From positions 1 through 7,645 of the forward strand of contig JAHDSP010000062.1 of the NCBI GenBank assembly GCA_018432645.1: DNA of 7,645 bases. The letters are read 5' to 3'. Below, piece by piece: positions 7,485 to 7,645 of this stretch (positions within the stretch are counted from its first letter, which is position 1; every line of letters starts with the position of its first letter). Both the position numbers and the translations under genes were made by a program. Below the pieces are notes generated by a model. That model was given only the letters and a program-made list of their open reading frames with translations, did not search any database and was not told where the DNA came from. Origin of the DNA: Bacteroidales bacterium. Its GTDB lineage: Bacteria > Bacteroidota > Bacteroidia > Bacteroidales > DTU049.

Positions 7485-7515
7485 TTTGTTTAACTTTTCA
7501 TGTCAAATATTTTTA
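7485..7515 (+). promoter_or_regulatory. Candidate Bacteroidota sigma-type promoter for the gene at 7540
   Basis: TTTG at 7485-7488 and TATTTTTA at 7508-7515 are separated by 19 bases. This fits the known Bacteroides -33 TTTG / -7 TAnnTTTG pattern, with one mismatch at the final G. Transcription would start near 7519-7522, giving a leader of about 20 bases. A perfect -7 match, TAATTTTG (7517-7524), lies just downstream but is 28 bases from the TTTG, which is too far. Another, TATTTTTG (7481-7488), lacks a clear -33 partner. The downstream gene is probably a separate transcription unit. Confidence 0.4.
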
Positions 7516-7539
7516 TTAATTTTGTAAAAAATAAAAACT

Positions 7540-7645
7540 ATGGAATATACAACTGAAAACATAGAAAAAATGCTGGCTCTGACCAAAGAGGGCAAAAGAG
7601 AATTCTTAGATAATCTCCACGAATTCCTCAATGAGAACAGATTGA
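7540..7645 (+). CDS. N-terminus of an unidentified protein, truncated by the window end
   Basis: ATG at 7540 opens a frame with no stop through the last base (35 codons plus one base). The visible peptide begins MEYTTENIEKMLALTKEGKR and continues EFLDNLHEFLNENRL. It is charged and predicted mostly helical, with no signal peptide or membrane segment so far. I cannot assign a family. An N-terminal helical domain as in MgtE magnesium transporters is one idea, but the diagnostic HPADIAE-type motif is not in view. Coding is supported by the promoter-like sequence upstream, the A-rich leader GTAAAAAATAAAAACT before ATG, and more GC-rich codons (CTG, CTC, GAG, GGC) than in the dcw genes: 38 of 106 bases are G or C. 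It is probably not part of the dcw operon. Confidence 0.6.
   Translation, partial: MEYTTENIEKMLALTKEGKREFLDNLHEFLNENRL

Larger units (their letters stand above)
7253..7539 (+). other. Intergenic region after the dcw cluster
   Basis: These 287 bases separate ftsZ from the next gene and contain no convincing long ORF on either strand, no tRNA and no recognisable riboswitch. They hold a 33-codon ORF next to the ftsZ stop (7254-7355), a weak AT-rich hairpin with a T run (7281-7304), a 7-bp inverted repeat (7417-7440), the only conspicuous G run nearby (GGGGG at 7463-7467), and promoter-like sequence at 7485-7524. A weak second promoter-like pair is TTTG at 7363-7366 with TAAGTTCA at 7387-7394. 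From memory, many Bacteroidota carry a GatB/YqeY-domain gene directly after ftsZ; it is not seen here. Confidence 0.7.

Noticed and set aside
7253..7539. tRNA, riboswitch or CRISPR repeat in the gap after ftsZ.
   Set aside because: No cloverleaf, no recognised aptamer core and no regularly spaced repeats were seen on either strand.
7500..7556. 18-codon ORF ATG TCA AAT... on the + strand overlapping the start of the 7540 gene.
   Set aside because: Very short, AT-driven composition, and it overlaps both the promoter-like region and a better-supported start in another frame.

Overview
The window is one strand of a tightly packed division and cell wall (dcw) cluster, in the order murD(3' end)-ftsW-murG-murC-ftsQ-ftsA-ftsZ. 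It ends in a 287-base non-coding gap and the first 35 codons of an unidentified gene. Everything supportable lies on the + strand. The DNA is AT-rich (roughly 30% GC by eye), with TTA, AAA, AAT and ATA codons dominating.

The organism is most likely a low-GC member of Bacteroidota, probably Bacteroidales. Four observations point there. The murD-ftsW-murG-murC-ftsQ-ftsA-ftsZ order has no ddl or murB between murC and ftsQ. The FtsQ is of the short, divergent Bacteroidota kind. The FtsZ tail carries EPAYIRKG and ends NNYLYKHVD, resembling the Bacteroidota FtsZ ending. No gene has a clear Shine-Dalgarno site, and starts are instead preceded by A-rich stretches. Genus cannot be told from this window.

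Layout: 1-196 is the tail of a probable MurD whose conserved substrate-binding motif is not recognisable. It overlaps ftsW by 4 bases (ATGA). ftsW (193-1407) encodes the SEDS glycan polymerase, followed after 37 bases by murG (1445-2548) and after 5 bases by murC (2554-3915). murC overlaps ftsQ (3905-4702) by 11 bases. ftsA (4734-6023) and ftsZ (6038-7252) follow with gaps of 31 and 14 bases. The gap 7253-7539 holds a doubtful 33-codon ORF, weak hairpins and a plausible Bacteroidota-type promoter for the gene starting at 7540.

How the genes work together: MurC and MurD add the first two stem-peptide residues (L-Ala, then D-Glu) to UDP-MurNAc in the cytoplasm. MurG adds GlcNAc to lipid I to make lipid II. 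FtsW polymerises lipid II at the septum. FtsQ is a membrane scaffold of the divisome, FtsA ties FtsZ filaments to the membrane, and FtsZ forms the Z ring. The overlaps, short gaps and lack of internal terminators suggest one transcription unit ending after ftsZ.

I looked for an undescribed system and found none. The region is an ordinary essential-gene cluster. The points worth a second look are the odd MurD C-terminus, drift at several usually conserved motif positions, and the small-scale content of the boundary after ftsZ.
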